The notes: generated by a model not told the origin, from the letters alone. Shown: positions 28,912 to 37,958, counted from the first letter of the stretch. The stretch is 64,000 bases of DNA from Pirellulales bacterium (GCA_018401745.1 JAGYJY010000005.1:62001-126000), one strand, 5' to 3'. Numbers and translations are program-made.

Positions 28912-31701
28912 CTACGCCTCCACCGAGTCTGGCTCGTCTTCGTCCTGCTCTCCTGGCGGCACATGGACCGCCGCCGCAATCGTGTCCCCGTCGTCGAGCC
29001 GCATGATGCGAACGCCCTGGGTGTTGCGGCCGATCGAGTTGATTTCCTGCACATTGACCCGTTGGAGCTTGCCCAGGCCAGTCATCAGAAACACCTGATC
29101 GTCGTCACGGACGGTGACAATCGAAACCACACTGCCGTTTCGTTTCGTTGTCTTGATGTCGCGAACGCCCTTGCCGCCCCGATGCTGGGTGCGGTACCGC
29201 ATGCCGCTGGAGCTGCTGTCGGCCTCACCTTCCGCCGCCCCGGCCTCGGCACCTTCGGGAGCGGCACCGTCCGCAGCGGCATCACCGTCACCGGTATCAC
29301 CGTCGTCGGCATCGACTTCCACATCAGCATCAACAACATCCAGGTCGTCACCGAGGCCAAATGGCGTTCGCTTGCCGTAGCCATGCTCACAGACCGTCAG
29401 CAGCGTGGCGTCCGGCTCAGCGATCACCATGCCAACGAGATGGTCGCCGCTGCCCAGTCTGATCCCGCGGACGCCGCTGGTGTCGCGGCCTGTAGGCCGC
29501 ACATCCGACTCGGGGAAGCGAATCGCCATCCCCTTGGCGGTGGCGAGCACAAGCTGATCCCCAGGGCGGGTGACCACAGCGTCGACCAGCTCGTCACCCT
29601 CGCGGAGCTTGACCGCGATCAGGCCCTTGGTGCGGCGACGACGATACTGTTCAAGCGCCGTCTTCTTCACCATGCCGCTGCGGGTGGCCAAGAGGAGGCA
29701 CTGATCTTTTTCCTCAAAGCCCGAGACCGCCCGGCACTCCGCCACCCGCTCGCCCTGCTCAAACTCGAGCAGATTGACCAGGGCGCGGCCCTTGGCATCG
29801 CGAGCAAGTTCGGGCAGCTCGAATACCCGCATCGAGAAGACTTTTCCGAGCGTTGTGAACACCAGCAGCCAGTCGTGGGTACTCGCCACAAAGAAGTGCT
29901 CGACAGGATCGTCTCCGTCGCTCTTGGCGCCTTTGAGGCCCTTGCCGCCTCGCTTCTGCGCCCGATAGGTATCGGCCGGCGTCCGCTTCACGTAGCCATC
30001 TTTGGTAATCGTGACCACCATCGTCGATTCGGTGATCAGCTCCGCCATATCGCGGATATCGGCCGCCTCGCCGCTGATCTCGGTCCGCCGAGGATCCGCG
30101 TGTTTGGTCTCGAGGGCCACGAGCTCCTCGCGGATCAAGGCCCGGATGTTGGCTTCGCTGGAGAGGATCCGGCGGAACTCGCCAATCTTGCCAAGCAGTT
30201 CGCGGTGCTCGCCGGAAAGCCGCTCCTGCTCGAGGTTGACCAGCTGGCCGAGCGTGAGCCGCAGCACCGCGTCCGCCTGGACCGGCGAAAGCCCATACTC
30301 CTCCTCGACCCCGCGCTCCTCCTGCAAAACGGCGAAGCCCTCGCTGCCCAGCGCCCGCTCAAGCAGCGCCGCCGGGGCCTTAATCCCCATCAGCCGCTCC
30401 TTCGCCTCGGCCTGCGACGACGACGAGCGGATGATGCGAATCACCTCGTCGATGTTGGCCAGGGCGACGAGCAGGCCCTCAAGCGTGTGCTTGCGGCTGC
30501 GGGCCTTGGCGAGCAGGTGCTGCGTGCGGCGGCGAATGACCGTCGTGCGATGCCTGAGAAACTCTTCAAGCAGCTGCTTGAGCGACAGCACCCGCGGCTT
30601 GCCGTCGACGAGCGCCAGAAAGATCAGCGAAAACGACGTCTGCAACGTCGAGTACTGGTAGAGCTGGTTGAGGACCACGTCAGGATCGGCGTCCCGCTTG
30701 AGCTCAAGCACCAGCCGCACCGGCTCTTTGAGGTCGCTCTCGTTGCGGATCGCCGAAATCCCCTTGATCCGATCATCGCTGACGAGCTCGGCGATCTTCT
30801 CCTCAATCGCGTCGCGGGTCTGCTGGTAGGGAATCTCCGTGACCACGATGCGGTTGCGGTTCTTGCCAAACTCCTCAACGTGGGCACGGGCTCGCAGCGT
30901 GATTGTGCTGCGGCCTGTCAGGTAGCCACGCAGCAGCCCCTCGCGGCCCATCACGATGCCGCCGGTGGGAAAATCAGGGCCCGGAATGATCTCGAGCAGC
31001 TCGGCCATCGAAACGCCCGGCTCGTCGATCAGCCGCACCAGCCCCCGGCAGACCTCGCCAAGATTGTGCGGGGGAATGCTCGTCGCCATGCCGACAGCGA
31101 TGCCACCGGCCCCGTTGACGAGCAGATTCGGGAACCGGCTCGGCAGAACCACCGGCTCGCTGTTCCGCTCATCGTAGGTCGGCACATAGTCGACCGTATC
31201 GAGCTGCAAATCGTCGAGCATTAGCGAGGCGATCGGCGAAAGGCGAGCCTCGGTGTATCGCATGGCGGCCGCGGGCAGGCCGGCAATCGAGCCAAAGTTG
31301 CCCTGCTTATCCACGAGCACATGCCGCATGTTCCATTCCTGGGCCATGCGGACGAGCGTGGGGTAGATCACACTCTCGCCGTGCGGGTGATAGTTGCCGC
31401 TGGTGTCGCCGGAAATCTTGGCGCACTTCACCCGCCCGGAGCCAGGCGAGAGGTTGAGGTCGTGCATCGCGACGAGAATCCGTCGCTGCGATGGCTTGAG
31501 ACCATCTCGCACGTCAGGCAGGGCCCGACTGACGATCACGCTCATCGCGTAGGTCAGATAGCTGTCTTTGAGCTCCTGCTCAATGGGCAGCTCCACAATC
31601 CGCCCGCCAGCCGAATCCCGACCGCCAGCCGAATCGGCCCCACGCTGCCCGTTCGTTCCACCAGACGGCTGATCTTCCGGCGGATCGCTGTCGTCGGCCA
31701 A
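28912..31701 (-). CDS. gyrA: DNA gyrase subunit A with acidic insertion in the C-terminal domain
   Basis: Type II topoisomerase subunit that cuts and rejoins DNA. Seen: '[20 protein letters not shown]', the active-site Tyr in '[11 protein letters not shown]', and the C-terminal GyrA box '[13 protein letters not shown]' with later propeller blades ('[12 protein letters not shown]'). An acidic, Ala/Ser-rich insertion of about 50 residues (DNA about 29205-29355) interrupts the last blades. I place the start at TTG 31701 because 'caggag' lies 8 nt upstream and the preceding 24 residues look non-coding; GTG at 31773 is the alternative. Length is then about 929. The quinolone region reads '[15 protein letters not shown]', with Ser kept but Pro at the usual Asp87 position. 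Confidence 0.95.
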   Translation of the reverse strand: MADDSDPPEDQPSGGTNGQRGADSAGGRDSAGGRIVELPIEQELKDSYLTYAMSVIVSRALPDVRDGLKPSQRRILVAMHDLNLSPGSGRVKCAKISGDTSGNYHPHGESVIYPTLVRMAQEWNMRHVLVDKQGNFGSIAGLPAAAMRYTEARLSPIASLMLDDLQLDTVDYVPTYDERNSEPVVLPSRFPNLLVNGAGGIAVGMATSIPPHNLGEVCRGLVRLIDEPGVSMAELLEIIPGPDFPTGGIVMGREGLLRGYLTGRSTITLRARAHVEEFGKNRNRIVVTEIPYQQTRDAIEEKIAELVSDDRIKGISAIRNESDLKEPVRLVLELKRDADPDVVLNQLYQYSTLQTSFSLIFLALVDGKPRVLSLKQLLEEFLRHRTTVIRRRTQHLLAKARSRKHTLEGLLVALANIDEVIRIIRSSSSQAEAKERLMGIKAPAALLERALGSEGFAVLQEERGVEEEYGLSPVQADAVLRLTLGQLVNLEQERLSGEHRELLGKIGEFRRILSSEANIRALIREELVALETKHADPRRTEISGEAADIRDMAELITESTMVVTITKDGYVKRTPADTYRAQKRGGKGLKGAKSDGDDPVEHFFVASTHDWLLVFTTLGKVFSMRVFELPELARDAKGRALVNLLEFEQGERVAECRAVSGFEEKDQCLLLATRSGMVKKTALEQYRRRRTKGLIAVKLREGDELVDAVVTRPGDQLVLATAKGMAIRFPESDVRPTGRDTSGVRGIRLGSGDHLVGMVIAEPDATLLTVCEHGYGKRTPFGLGDDLDVVDADVEVDADDGDTGDGDAAADGAAPEGAEAGAAEGEADSSSSGMRYRTQHRGGKGVRDIKTTKRNGSVVSIVTVRDDDQVFLMTGLGKLQRVNVQEINSIGRNTQGVRIMRLDDGDTIAAAVHVPPGEQDEDEPDSVEA

Positions 31702-31918
31702 GGGCGGGCTCCTGGATGGGAATCGTTCTGGGGCGTTGCAACCCCCAAAGCAACCTGAAACATACCCGCCCACAGCACAGGGTCAACCACCGTCACACCA
31801 CCTCCCGGAGGGACCAGAAAAGGCCCCTCCTGGGCACTTTTCTGGGCGAATCCACACGGGTTGACCCGCCCCGCCGGCAAACCTACTCTCCCTGCCCATT
31901 TTCCACCGGTGCCAAACG

Positions 31919-33748
31919 TTGCGATCCGCTCTCCAGGGCCTTCCAGTGCCATCAATTTCCACCAGTTTTCCAGCACCGCGAGGCTTCGCCTCGGCAGGCA
32001 GCCTTCGCGACGCGGGGCTGATTGTGGCCGCTGCGCTCACGGTGCTGCTGGTGAACCTCGGCAGCCCGCCACTTTTTGACGACGACGAAACCCGCAACGC
32101 CGGCTGCTCGCTGGCGATGCTCGACGCCGGTGATTGGGTGGTGCCAACCTTCAATCACGAACTGCGGGTCCACAAGCCACCGCTGGTCAACTGGATTCAG
32201 ATGGCGGGACTGACGATCGCCGGCCGAAACGAGCTGGGAGCTCGCATCGGTTCCGCGACAGCGACGCTGCTGAGCTGCCTGCTGACCTGGCGAATCGGCT
32301 GCCTCCTCTTTTCCCCCGCGGTTGGGCTCGTGACCGGGCTGACCATGGCTGGCTGCATCTGGACCGCTGTCGGCGGCCGCGCGGCAACCCCCGACGCCCC
32401 GCTCGTGCTGGCGACCACGTGCAGCCTGTGGCTGCTGGCCGGTGGCCTCTCCCTCGCAGGCCAGCTTCGCCTGAGCGTTGCCCGTGCGGCGGCCCTCGGC
32501 GCGGCATCAGGTCTGGCGATTCTGGCGAAAGGGCCGGTGGGCGTTGTGGTTCCCGCGGGAGCCGCCCTGCTCTTTGTCTGCTGGCAGGCACTCAGCCCCG
32601 GAGCAGACTCCAGCGAACCGAACGTCCTGACGCGAGCGCTCCGGGGCGTAAAGGCCCTGCGGCCGCTGACCGTGCTCACCGTGACGGCAACCGTGGCTCT
32701 GCCCTGGTATGTCTGGGTTGGCCTGCGGACCGACTGGGAATGGCCTCGCCGTTTCCTGCTCGAGCACAACCTCGAGCGGTTTGCCGCTCCCCTGGAAGGG
32801 CATTCTGGATCGATCGCCTACTACCCGCTGATCCTGTTGATCGGGCTTTTCCCCTGGTCGATTGCATCGCTGCTCACCTTCAGCCACACCGTGGGGAAAT
32901 GCTGGCGGCGAGAGAACGAGCCATCGTCTGCGGGCCGACGGCTCCTGGTGATGTGGGTGGTTGCCTGGATCGGCTTCTTCACCATCGCCGGCACCAAGCT
33001 TCCAGGCTACATCTGGCCTGCCTACCCGGCCCTGGCCGCGCTGGTGGGCTCGTTCTGGCACGACTGGAGCCGCCTGCCTGGCCGCTTCGACCGCTGGATG
33101 CCCGTGGCCTGGAGCAGCCTGATCATGACCGGCATCGCGTTCGCAGTGGTGGGGCCGCTGGCAGTCAGCCGCAGCCTGCCTGAGCAATCCGCCGCAGCCG
33201 GCCCGTGGTTTCTCGCGGCAGGCGTGCTGACGGCAACCGGCGGGATCGTCGCCTGGCTTCTCCAGGCTGAAAGGCTGCCTGGCGGGAGCCGCCATCTGAT
33301 TCCGGCAACGCTCGCCATCGTCGGTGTGGGCACGACCACCCTCCTGGCCACGGCTGCCGCTGAGGCCTTCGCCCCGCTAGGACCGCGGGAGGTCGTCGCT
33401 GGGCTCCCAGCCGACGCTGAGGTGGCCGTCAACTCCTGGGGATCCCCCAGCAGCGTGTTCTACGCGACGGCCCGCCACGGTGCCGCCAACGTGGTCAGGC
33501 TTGACGAGCCGGAAGAGATCCTCAGCCACATCAACGAAAAACCCGGAGCCTTCCTGCTGGTCGATCCGCGGTTTGCCGATCGCGTGCTCGATCACCTGCC
33601 TTCCACCCACTCCGTGTTGGAAACGACCGCAGGCATGCCCGGGGGCAAGAGCCTGGTGCTGATCGGCCCGGCCGGCCAGCTGGCAAACGACCATCAGCCT
33701 GACCATCAAGCCACCGCTCACCGCGGCCCACCCATTCGCCCACTGTGA
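31919..33748 (+). CDS. ArnT-like polyprenyl-phosphate-sugar glycosyltransferase (first copy)
   Basis: Integral membrane GT-C enzyme of the ArnT/PMT-like group, moving a sugar from a polyprenyl phosphate to an acceptor on the outer face of the inner membrane. The first periplasmic loop carries the acidic motif 'PPLFDDDETRNAG' with 'DWVVPTFNHELRVHKPPLVN'. About ten hydrophobic helices follow, and the C-terminus is a soluble periplasmic domain. 609 residues from a TTG at 31919; a GTG at 31946 is another possible start. The stop overlaps the next gene (TGATG at 33746-33750). Acceptor and sugar are not known. Confidence 0.8.
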   Translation: MRSALQGLPVPSISTSFPAPRGFASAGSLRDAGLIVAAALTVLLVNLGSPPLFDDDETRNAGCSLAMLDAGDWVVPTFNHELRVHKPPLVNWIQMAGLTIAGRNELGARIGSATATLLSCLLTWRIGCLLFSPAVGLVTGLTMAGCIWTAVGGRAATPDAPLVLATTCSLWLLAGGLSLAGQLRLSVARAAALGAASGLAILAKGPVGVVVPAGAALLFVCWQALSPGADSSEPNVLTRALRGVKALRPLTVLTVTATVALPWYVWVGLRTDWEWPRRFLLEHNLERFAAPLEGHSGSIAYYPLILLIGLFPWSIASLLTFSHTVGKCWRRENEPSSAGRRLLVMWVVAWIGFFTIAGTKLPGYIWPAYPALAALVGSFWHDWSRLPGRFDRWMPVAWSSLIMTGIAFAVVGPLAVSRSLPEQSAAAGPWFLAAGVLTATGGIVAWLLQAERLPGGSRHLIPATLAIVGVGTTTLLATAAAEAFAPLGPREVVAGLPADAEVAVNSWGSPSSVFYATARHGAANVVRLDEPEEILSHINEKPGAFLLVDPRFADRVLDHLPSTHSVLETTAGMPGGKSLVLIGPAGQLANDHQPDHQATAHRGPPIRPL

Positions 33749-35565
33749 TGTTTGACCATCGCCGGAGACCGCACCACATGACGTATCGCCAGGGATTGCT
33801 GATCACTCTCGCTACCGCCAGCCTGGCGCTGGCTGCGGGCTTTGGCACGGCCCCATTCTGGGATGAAGACGAAACCCGTTTCGTCGCCATCGCCCAGACC
33901 ATGCTCGACACCGGCGACTGGGTGGTTCCGATCTACAACGGCACGCTTGCTGTCGATAAGCCGGTGCTGATGCACTGGAGCATCGCCGCCTCGTTTGCCG
34001 CCTTTGGTCGTTCGGAAATCGCAGCCCGCATTCCCGCAGCGGTGGCCACCCTGCTGACCGCCCTGGCAGTCTTTCATGCCGGCGGCCGTTGGTTCAGTCC
34101 ACTGGCGGGTGTGTTGGCGGCGATGGCCTACGTCGGCAGCCTCCTGGTGGCCATCGAAGGCCATGCGGCCACGCCCGATGCGATCCTGGTGGCCTGCCTG
34201 ACCTGGGTCACCGTGCTGGCCGTGGAAGGCCTGACCCCAGCGTTCGGCAAGGCGGGGGACGACGACGCCCGTCGGGTAGCCGATCTCGACCTGCAGAGGC
34301 TGACCATCCCCGCCGCGATCCTGATCGGCGGCCTGACCGGGCTGGCAGTGCTCTGTAAGGGGCCAGTCGGCTTCGTGGGTCCGCTGGCCGTCGTTTTCAT
34401 GTGGGCATGGTGGGCAGACGCCGATTCCCAGCTGCTGCGACGCAGCATGGTCACCTCGATCGGTGGCATCACAACCGGACTCTTCTGGGCCGGCCTGCGA
34501 ACCACATGGCGGATGCGGCCCCTCGTGCTGACGGCAGCGATGCTGGCGGTGGCGGCGCCCTGGTATCTCACTGTCGCGATCCGCACCAATGGTGCCTGGC
34601 CGGAAGGCTTCTTTTTTGTGCACAACCTGCATCGCTTTGCCAAGCCGATGGAGAATCATGTCGGCGGCGTGCTCTACCATCCGCTGACGATGCTCGCGGG
34701 CTTCTTCCCGTGGTCCTCCTGGCTGCCCTTGGCGATGGTCATCGCCGGCTGGCGTGTCTGGAAGCGGAGCCTGCCCGGTGTCGCTCGGGCCGCCACGATG
34801 CTGCTGCTGGCCTGGTTTGTGATCTGGGTGGCGACGTTCTCTGCGGCCGCCACCAAGCTGCCCAACTATGTTCTGCCGGCCTACCCCGCCGCCGCACTGC
34901 TCGTGGGCAGCGTGGCTGCCGAGGCCTGCCGCCGGCGAGCGTGGCCGCATCCCCGCTGGCTCGCCACCGGCGCCGCCTCTCTCGGCCTGGGTGGCGGCAT
35001 CCTGGCGGCCATTGTGTTTGCCGCCGTTCCCTACGGCCTGACCGACGGAGAGCCTGTGGCCCTGCTCGGTCTCGTGCCGCTGGCTGCTTCGATCCTGCTC
35101 CTCGGGCCGCTGCGTCATCGGCACACGGCCGCCCTGGCAACACTCTCCGCCACGGGGCTGGTGCTGACGGTTCTTGCCGTCGGTCCAGCCGCCACACACC
35201 TTGGCAAAGCCAATCAGCTTCCAAGCCTCGTCAACACCGCCCGGGACCACTCCGCTGGAGAACTGACGCTCGCCGGCTACCACCAGACCTCGCCGGCAAT
35301 CGTCTGCTACGCACAGTCGGTCGTGGGCCAATGGACGTCGCCTGAGGAATGCCGCGAGTTCTGGCAGCTCCATCCTGATGGCCATCTGCTCGTCGCCGCA
35401 GATCGTCTCGCCGAAATCCAACACACCCTGCCTGAGCATGTCGGAGTCGTCGATCAGGCCCGACCACTGTTTCGCGATCACGATGTGTTGCTGTTAGGGC
35501 CCCGCCCGTCGTCGCAGACGGCCGACGCCAGCATGAGCACGACTTCCGGGAGCCTTCGTCGATGA
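33748..35565 (+). CDS. ArnT-like polyprenyl-phosphate-sugar glycosyltransferase (second copy)
   Basis: Tandem paralogue of the preceding gene, about 605 residues, same layout. The first loop reads 'APFWDEDETRFVAIAQTML' and 'GDWVVPIYNGTLAVDKPVL', so the acidic catalytic motif and the downstream Lys-Pro are kept. 'AKPMENHVGGVLYHPL' and 'FFPWSSWLPLAMVI' match the first copy's later loops. The start is either the ATG in the TGATG overlap (33748) or the ATG at 33778, which has 'ggag' upstream. The stop overlaps the following GT2 gene by 4 bp. Two divergent copies suggest two acceptors or two sugar positions; that is inference. Confidence 0.8.
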   Translation: MFDHRRRPHHMTYRQGLLITLATASLALAAGFGTAPFWDEDETRFVAIAQTMLDTGDWVVPIYNGTLAVDKPVLMHWSIAASFAAFGRSEIAARIPAAVATLLTALAVFHAGGRWFSPLAGVLAAMAYVGSLLVAIEGHAATPDAILVACLTWVTVLAVEGLTPAFGKAGDDDARRVADLDLQRLTIPAAILIGGLTGLAVLCKGPVGFVGPLAVVFMWAWWADADSQLLRRSMVTSIGGITTGLFWAGLRTTWRMRPLVLTAAMLAVAAPWYLTVAIRTNGAWPEGFFFVHNLHRFAKPMENHVGGVLYHPLTMLAGFFPWSSWLPLAMVIAGWRVWKRSLPGVARAATMLLLAWFVIWVATFSAAATKLPNYVLPAYPAAALLVGSVAAEACRRRAWPHPRWLATGAASLGLGGGILAAIVFAAVPYGLTDGEPVALLGLVPLAASILLLGPLRHRHTAALATLSATGLVLTVLAVGPAATHLGKANQLPSLVNTARDHSAGELTLAGYHQTSPAIVCYAQSVVGQWTSPEECREFWQLHPDGHLLVAADRLAEIQHTLPEHVGVVDQARPLFRDHDVLLLGPRPSSQTADASMSTTSGSLRR

Positions 35566-36605
35566 CCACCCCTGATTCCCACACCCGCCCACAGGCCGGC
35601 GGCCTGCTGTCGATCGTGATTCCCTGCCACAACGAGGCAGAGGTGATCCGCTCGACGCACCGCCGGCTGCAGCAGGTGCTCTCCGCATGCGAGATCGACT
35701 ACGAAGTCATCTACGTCGACGACGGCAGCTGCGACCGCACGCTCTCCGAGCTCGAGCGGATCGCCACGGCCGACTCGCACGTGACCATCGTCGAACTCTC
35801 TCGCAACTTCGGACAGCAGGCCGCCATGTCGGTCGGGCTGTCGGAGGCCCGTGGCGATGCGACGGTGATTCTCGATGCCGACCTTCAGGATCCGCCTGAG
35901 GTGATCCCACAGATGCTCACCCGCTGGCGTCAGGGTGCGGACGTCGTCTACGGCCAGCGGCGGAGTCGGGATGGGGAGACGGCGTTCAAACTGATCACGG
36001 CGAGCCTTTTCCACAGGCTCTTCCGCAAGCTCGTGCCCTACCGAATGCCGGTCGACACCGGCGACTTCAAGCTGCTCGATCGAGCGGTGGTTGAGGCGAT
36101 CTGCCAGCTGCCCGAAAAACGCCGCTACATGCGGACGCTCGTGGCCTGGAGCGGCTTCAAGCAGGAGCCCGTGCTCTATGACCGCGAGGCCCGCTCGGCC
36201 GGCGAAACCAAATACTCGCCGTTCAAGCTGATTCGCCTGGCGGCCGATGCAGTTGTGATCTCATCCGACACGCCACTCCGGCTCGTGTGGGCAGCAGCCG
36301 GCTTCTTAATACTCGTCGCTGGCGTGGCCGGCATCTCGGCGATCTTCGCTGGTTCGGCGATCGCAGGACTGTTTGCAGGCATCGCCTTCTTAGGCAGCGT
36401 GCAGGTGGCGGCCACAGCGATGGTGGGCGAGTATGCCGTGCGTGGCTATCGCGAAGCCCAAGGGCGGCCCACCGCGATCACCCGCAGGCTTCACTCGTCT
36501 CGCACGGCCGAGGCAGGGCTGCGGCAGCCGTCGGGCAGTGCGTCGGTCGCAGACGACGAGGCATCCGCACGCGTGCACCACATCGGCCACAGGCCTGCCG
36601 CCTGA
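35562..36605 (+). CDS. GT2 polyprenyl-phosphate glycosyltransferase (DPM1/ArnC-like)
   Basis: Loads a sugar from a nucleotide donor onto polyprenyl phosphate in the cytosol. GT2 marks: 'LSIVIPCHNEAEVI' at the N-terminus, 'YEVIYVDDGSCDRT', 'ELSRNFGQQAAMSVGL' and the metal-binding 'VILDADLQDPPEVI'. Two C-terminal helices (about residues 232-290) anchor it, as in ArnC and GtrB. 347 residues; the start ATG lies in a 4-bp overlap with the preceding gene. It is the natural donor enzyme for the two ArnT-like transferases upstream, so the three form a coupled lipid-linked sugar pathway. Confidence 0.88.
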   Translation: MTTPDSHTRPQAGGLLSIVIPCHNEAEVIRSTHRRLQQVLSACEIDYEVIYVDDGSCDRTLSELERIATADSHVTIVELSRNFGQQAAMSVGLSEARGDATVILDADLQDPPEVIPQMLTRWRQGADVVYGQRRSRDGETAFKLITASLFHRLFRKLVPYRMPVDTGDFKLLDRAVVEAICQLPEKRRYMRTLVAWSGFKQEPVLYDREARSAGETKYSPFKLIRLAADAVVISSDTPLRLVWAAAGFLILVAGVAGISAIFAGSAIAGLFAGIAFLGSVQVAATAMVGEYAVRGYREAQGRPTAITRRLHSSRTAEAGLRQPSGSASVADDEASARVHHIGHRPAA

Positions 36606-36660
36606 GAGGGCTCATGGCGGCAGGCCCGTACGTGACCAGTTCTCGACTGCAGCCCAGCGG

Positions 36661-37227
36661 CTACTTTTTCGCCAGTTCCGCTTCGATCGCCGACATGAGC
36701 TCGTCGTCTGACGGCGCCACCCCAGAGCGGAAGCGGCCCGCGATCGAGCCATCACGGCCAATCAGAAACTTCTCGAAGTTCCACTTCACATCGCCGGAAG
36801 GATCCGACTCCGCGATCAGCGTCTTGTAGAGCGTGGGAGCCTCGTTGCCCTTGACGGTGATCTTCGAAAACATGTCGAAGTCGACGCCGTAGGTGCTCTT
36901 GCAGAAATCCGCGATCTGCTCGTCGCTGCCCGGCTCCTGGGCACCGAAGTCGTTGGCGGGGAAACCGAGAATCACGAGCCCCTTGTCCTTGAACTTGGCA
37001 TAGAGCTCCTGCAAGCCCGCATACTGCCGCGTGTAGCCACAGCGGCTGGCAACATTGACCACCAGCACGACCTTCCCGTCGTAACTGGCAAGATCGACCT
37101 CGCTTCCGTCGATCTTCTTCATCGACCCCGTCAGCGGTGACTTCGCCTCGGCCCGCGACACGGCGGAGACCATGCCCACACACACGCTCGCCACCAGCAC
37201 ACCCCGCACCACATGTTCCCACATCAT
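36661..37227 (-). CDS. exported glutathione peroxidase-like thiol peroxidase
   Basis: GPx-fold peroxidase of about 188 residues. A signal peptide ('VVRGVLVASVCVGMVSAV' then 'SRAEA') precedes the domain. The active site has Cys in 'VASRCGYTRQYAGLQ', Gln in 'GFPANDFGAQEPG' and Trp in 'VKWNFEKFL', the usual catalytic set with Cys rather than selenocysteine. Start at 37227 is the first of two adjacent Met codons ('MMWEHV'); a longer in-frame start at 37275 is less likely. It probably reduces peroxides in the periplasm using thioredoxin-like donors. It is the next minus-strand gene after pckA, across the 840-bp repeat region. Confidence 0.88.
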   Translation of the reverse strand: MMWEHVVRGVLVASVCVGMVSAVSRAEAKSPLTGSMKKIDGSEVDLASYDGKVVLVVNVASRCGYTRQYAGLQELYAKFKDKGLVILGFPANDFGAQEPGSDEQIADFCKSTYGVDFDMFSKITVKGNEAPTLYKTLIAESDPSGDVKWNFEKFLIGRDGSIAGRFRSGVAPSDDELMSAIEAELAKK

Positions 37228-37335
37228 CGGCACCGACCTCCGTTGCAAAACCGCTCTCACGGCACAGAGCCACACCCCGCAGCCCTCCTACACAAGGTTC
37301 TAGGGCTCCCGACAGCCGGAGTCAAAAAAGGTAAA

Positions 37336-37389
37336 AGCCGAACCATCAATGAGCACGGGGCTGGGAGACCGCGCGCGGATGGTCCGGCT
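37336..37389 (-). repeat. imperfect inverted repeat, 12-bp stem
   Basis: Arms 'agccgaaccatc' (37336-37347) and 'gatggtccggct' (37378-37389) pair over 12 bp with a 30-nt loop. The single non-Watson-Crick position is A against C on the plus strand but G against U in a minus-strand RNA, so a minus transcript folds fully. It lies about 110 bp upstream of the peroxidase start. Confidence 0.6.
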
Positions 37390-37481
37390 CGGCAGGCGGC
37401 AAAAGTCTCGTCGCTGGTCAGGAGAGGCCTTTATGCTCCTCGAGCGTTCGCCGACCCGCCGAGCCTCCACTTTTTGCCAAT

Positions 37482-37644
37482 GACGAGCAGGGAACGGGAC
37501 GGGTCCTCGGGCCGCGAAGCGGCCTCGGCGGAGCCGAGGTGCCTCCGGCACCCGAAGACCCGTCCCGCTTGCGCACCCCATCCAGCTGCGCCACGCCGCC
37601 TCCCCCCGGCCGCTGACCGCCGCTCCTGCGGCGGACAGGCCGTC
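37482..37644. repeat. long intergenic repeat, copy 1 (163 bp)
   Basis: Starts at 'gacgagcagggaac' and ends at 'gcggcggacaggccgtc'. It contains the 71-bp multi-hairpin element (37496-37566), a 50-nt linker and a 7-bp hairpin ('ccgccgc' 37617-37623, loop tcct, 'gcggcgg' 37628-37634). Compared with copy 2 it has 5 extra bases and one substitution, all in the linker; the paired parts are identical. Confidence 0.85.
37496..37566 (-). repeat. 71-bp cloverleaf-like multi-hairpin element, copy 1
   Basis: Closing stem of 15 bp: 'gggacgggtcctcgg' (37496-37510) with 'ccgaagacccgtccc' (37552-37566). Inside are three contiguous hairpins: 'gccgc-gaa-gcggc' (37511-37523), 'ctcggc-gga-gccgag' (37524-37538) and 'gtgcc-tcc-ggcac' (37539-37551). 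No unpaired base separates the four helices. The one imperfect pair is C against A on the plus strand and a U-G wobble in a minus-strand RNA. Two triloops, GGA and TCC, are complementary. Confidence 0.8.
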
Positions 37645-37685
37645 TCGCTTCACGCCTGCGAAGCCATCCTGGCCTTCGCAGGCTA

Positions 37686-37843
37686 GACGAGCAGGGAACG
37701 GGACGGGTCCTCGGGCCGCGAAGCGGCCTCGGCGGAGCCGAGGTGCCTCCGGCACCCGAAGACCCGTCCCGCTGCACCCCATCCAGCTGCGCCCCGCCGC
37801 CTCCCCGGCCGCTGACCGCCGCTCCTGCGGCGGACAGGCCGTC
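37686..37843. repeat. long intergenic repeat, copy 2 (158 bp)
   Basis: Second copy in direct orientation, 204 bp downstream of copy 1. It has the same order: 14-bp lead, 71-bp element (37700-37770), shortened linker, and the 7-bp hairpin (37816-37833). The linker lacks 3 bases after 'cccgct' and 2 C of the C run seen in copy 1. Confidence 0.85.
37700..37770 (-). repeat. 71-bp cloverleaf-like multi-hairpin element, copy 2
   Basis: Base-for-base identical to copy 1: closing stem 37700-37714 with 37756-37770, and three internal triloop hairpins between. Identity across loops as well as stems suggests recent duplication or active homogenisation. Confidence 0.8.
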
Positions 37844-37958
37844 CTTAACAACGTAAGCGAGGGGTGAGCCCGGGCCGAATGAGCCGGCCTTGCAGTCGAG
37901 CGCAGCCCGGAGGGCGAAAGCGAGAATGCACGAGTGAGCGAAGCCAGGATGGCGCAGC

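Noticed and set aside
28834..31224. 796-codon plus-strand open frame opposite gyrA
   Set aside because: Antisense shadow of a strongly conserved gene in GC-rich DNA; no domain pattern of its own.
33718..35481. 587-codon minus-strand open frame opposite the second ArnT-like gene
   Set aside because: Rich in Gln, His, Gly and Arg, as expected from reading membrane-protein codons backwards.
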